From Thomasclavelia spiroformis (lineage in GTDB: Bacteria > Bacillota_I > Bacilli_A > Erysipelotrichales > Coprobacillaceae): a DNA stretch of 64,000 nucleotides. This document shows positions 63,893 to 64,000 of this stretch, one piece after another (position 1 is the first letter of the stretch; each line of letters begins with the position of its first letter). The position numbers and the translations under genes were made by a program. The notes beneath the pieces are model-generated. The model saw only the letters and a list, made by a program, of their open reading frames with translations, was not told the DNA's origin and did not search any database. The stretch spans positions 18,391 through 82,390 of the forward strand of contig JACJKV010000009.1 of the NCBI GenBank assembly GCA_016901755.1, given 5' to 3'.

Positions 63893-64000
63893 AAATATCT
63901 AAAATTCCATGACCCTGACCATAAAGTTCATACCAGTCAGCATTAAAATCATTCACTGCTTTTTCAATACTAGGATTAGCAAACACCTGTTTCAGCAAGG
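63891..64000 (-). CDS. 3' end of an unidentified gene (cut by window edge)
   Basis: The last 36 codons of a minus-strand gene: reads AVNDFNADWYELYGQGHG and ends GILDI-stop. The frame is open to the edge and closes at the shared terminator. Too short to name. Confidence 0.6.
   Translation of the reverse strand, partial: LLKQVFANPSIEKAVNDFNADWYELYGQGHGILDI

Overview
The window is AT-rich, with short intergenic gaps, AGGAGG/AGGTGA-type ribosome binding sites, many intrinsic terminators and SigA-like promoters (TTGnnn-17-TATAAT). Gene content (CdaA-CdaR-GlmM, T-box-controlled pheST, PucR and HxlR regulators, an SspI-type spore protein, CotH kinase, encoded tRNA CCA ends) points to a low-GC, spore-forming Bacillota. 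The gene set looks most like a gut Erysipelotrichia-type organism, but that placement is an inference from gene content, not from a marker-gene search.

Layout. 1-1.8 kb: phenylalanyl-tRNA synthetase genes (pheT cut by the window edge) behind a T-box leader. 1.9-8.3 kb: an rRNA methyltransferase, P1 peptidase and YgjP-like metallopeptidase operon, a small spore protein (sspI) with a possible sporulation promoter, two unknown membrane proteins, and a TPR/SEC-C protein followed by an ABC exporter broken by one extra T in a T7 run. 8.4-15 kb: hisC plus a HAD phosphatase, pfkA, a zinc-ribbon protein, a thioredoxin-like lipoprotein, gpmI and prepilin peptidase. 15-18.4 kb: a PucR regulator divergent from an unannotated 43-residue gene with its own promoter, operator-like palindrome, strong ribosome site and terminator, then ATP-dependent PEP carboxykinase. 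18.4-26.5 kb: an arylsulfotransferase-like protein, an SDR epimerase, 6-phospho-beta-glucosidase under a cre site, the nickel-pincer cofactor genes larE-larB-larC without larA, and a six-zinc-ribbon protein. 26.5-41.1 kb: typA, SGNH hydrolase, aspartate kinase, VanZ-RDD membrane protein, polysaccharide deacetylase, serC-serA, tag, a ChbG-type deacetylase, an SseB-like protein, mutY, and a small redox module (cupin, HxlR regulator, flavin reductase, quinol-monooxygenase-like protein).

41.4-43.7 kb holds tRNA-Glu(CUC), tRNA-Gln(CUG), a glutamyl-tRNA synthetase and the relic of an ISL3-type transposase. 43.8-49.5 kb is the most unusual block: a lipoprotein carrying an RsgI-like ectodomain and a repetitive Asn/Tyr/Ser tail, an ECF sigma factor, a membrane anti-sigma with the same ectodomain, then a VTC-type polyphosphate polymerase domain protein, a DUF4956 membrane protein and a membrane-anchored CotH kinase. 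It reads as a signal-controlled cell-surface system in which a sensed envelope event releases the sigma factor.

50-64 kb: an RNA m5U methyltransferase, two overlapping G3E metal GTPase genes (one His/Cys-rich, one fused to a TIGR03943-like domain), the queuosine operon tgt-queA-queH, a two-component system, glmM-cdaR-cdaA (cyclic di-AMP and cell-wall precursor synthesis), a zinc-dependent phospholipase C-like protein, an Atg22/UMF1-like transporter, and the 3' end of an unidentified gene. No rRNA, CRISPR array, prophage or intact insertion sequence was seen.
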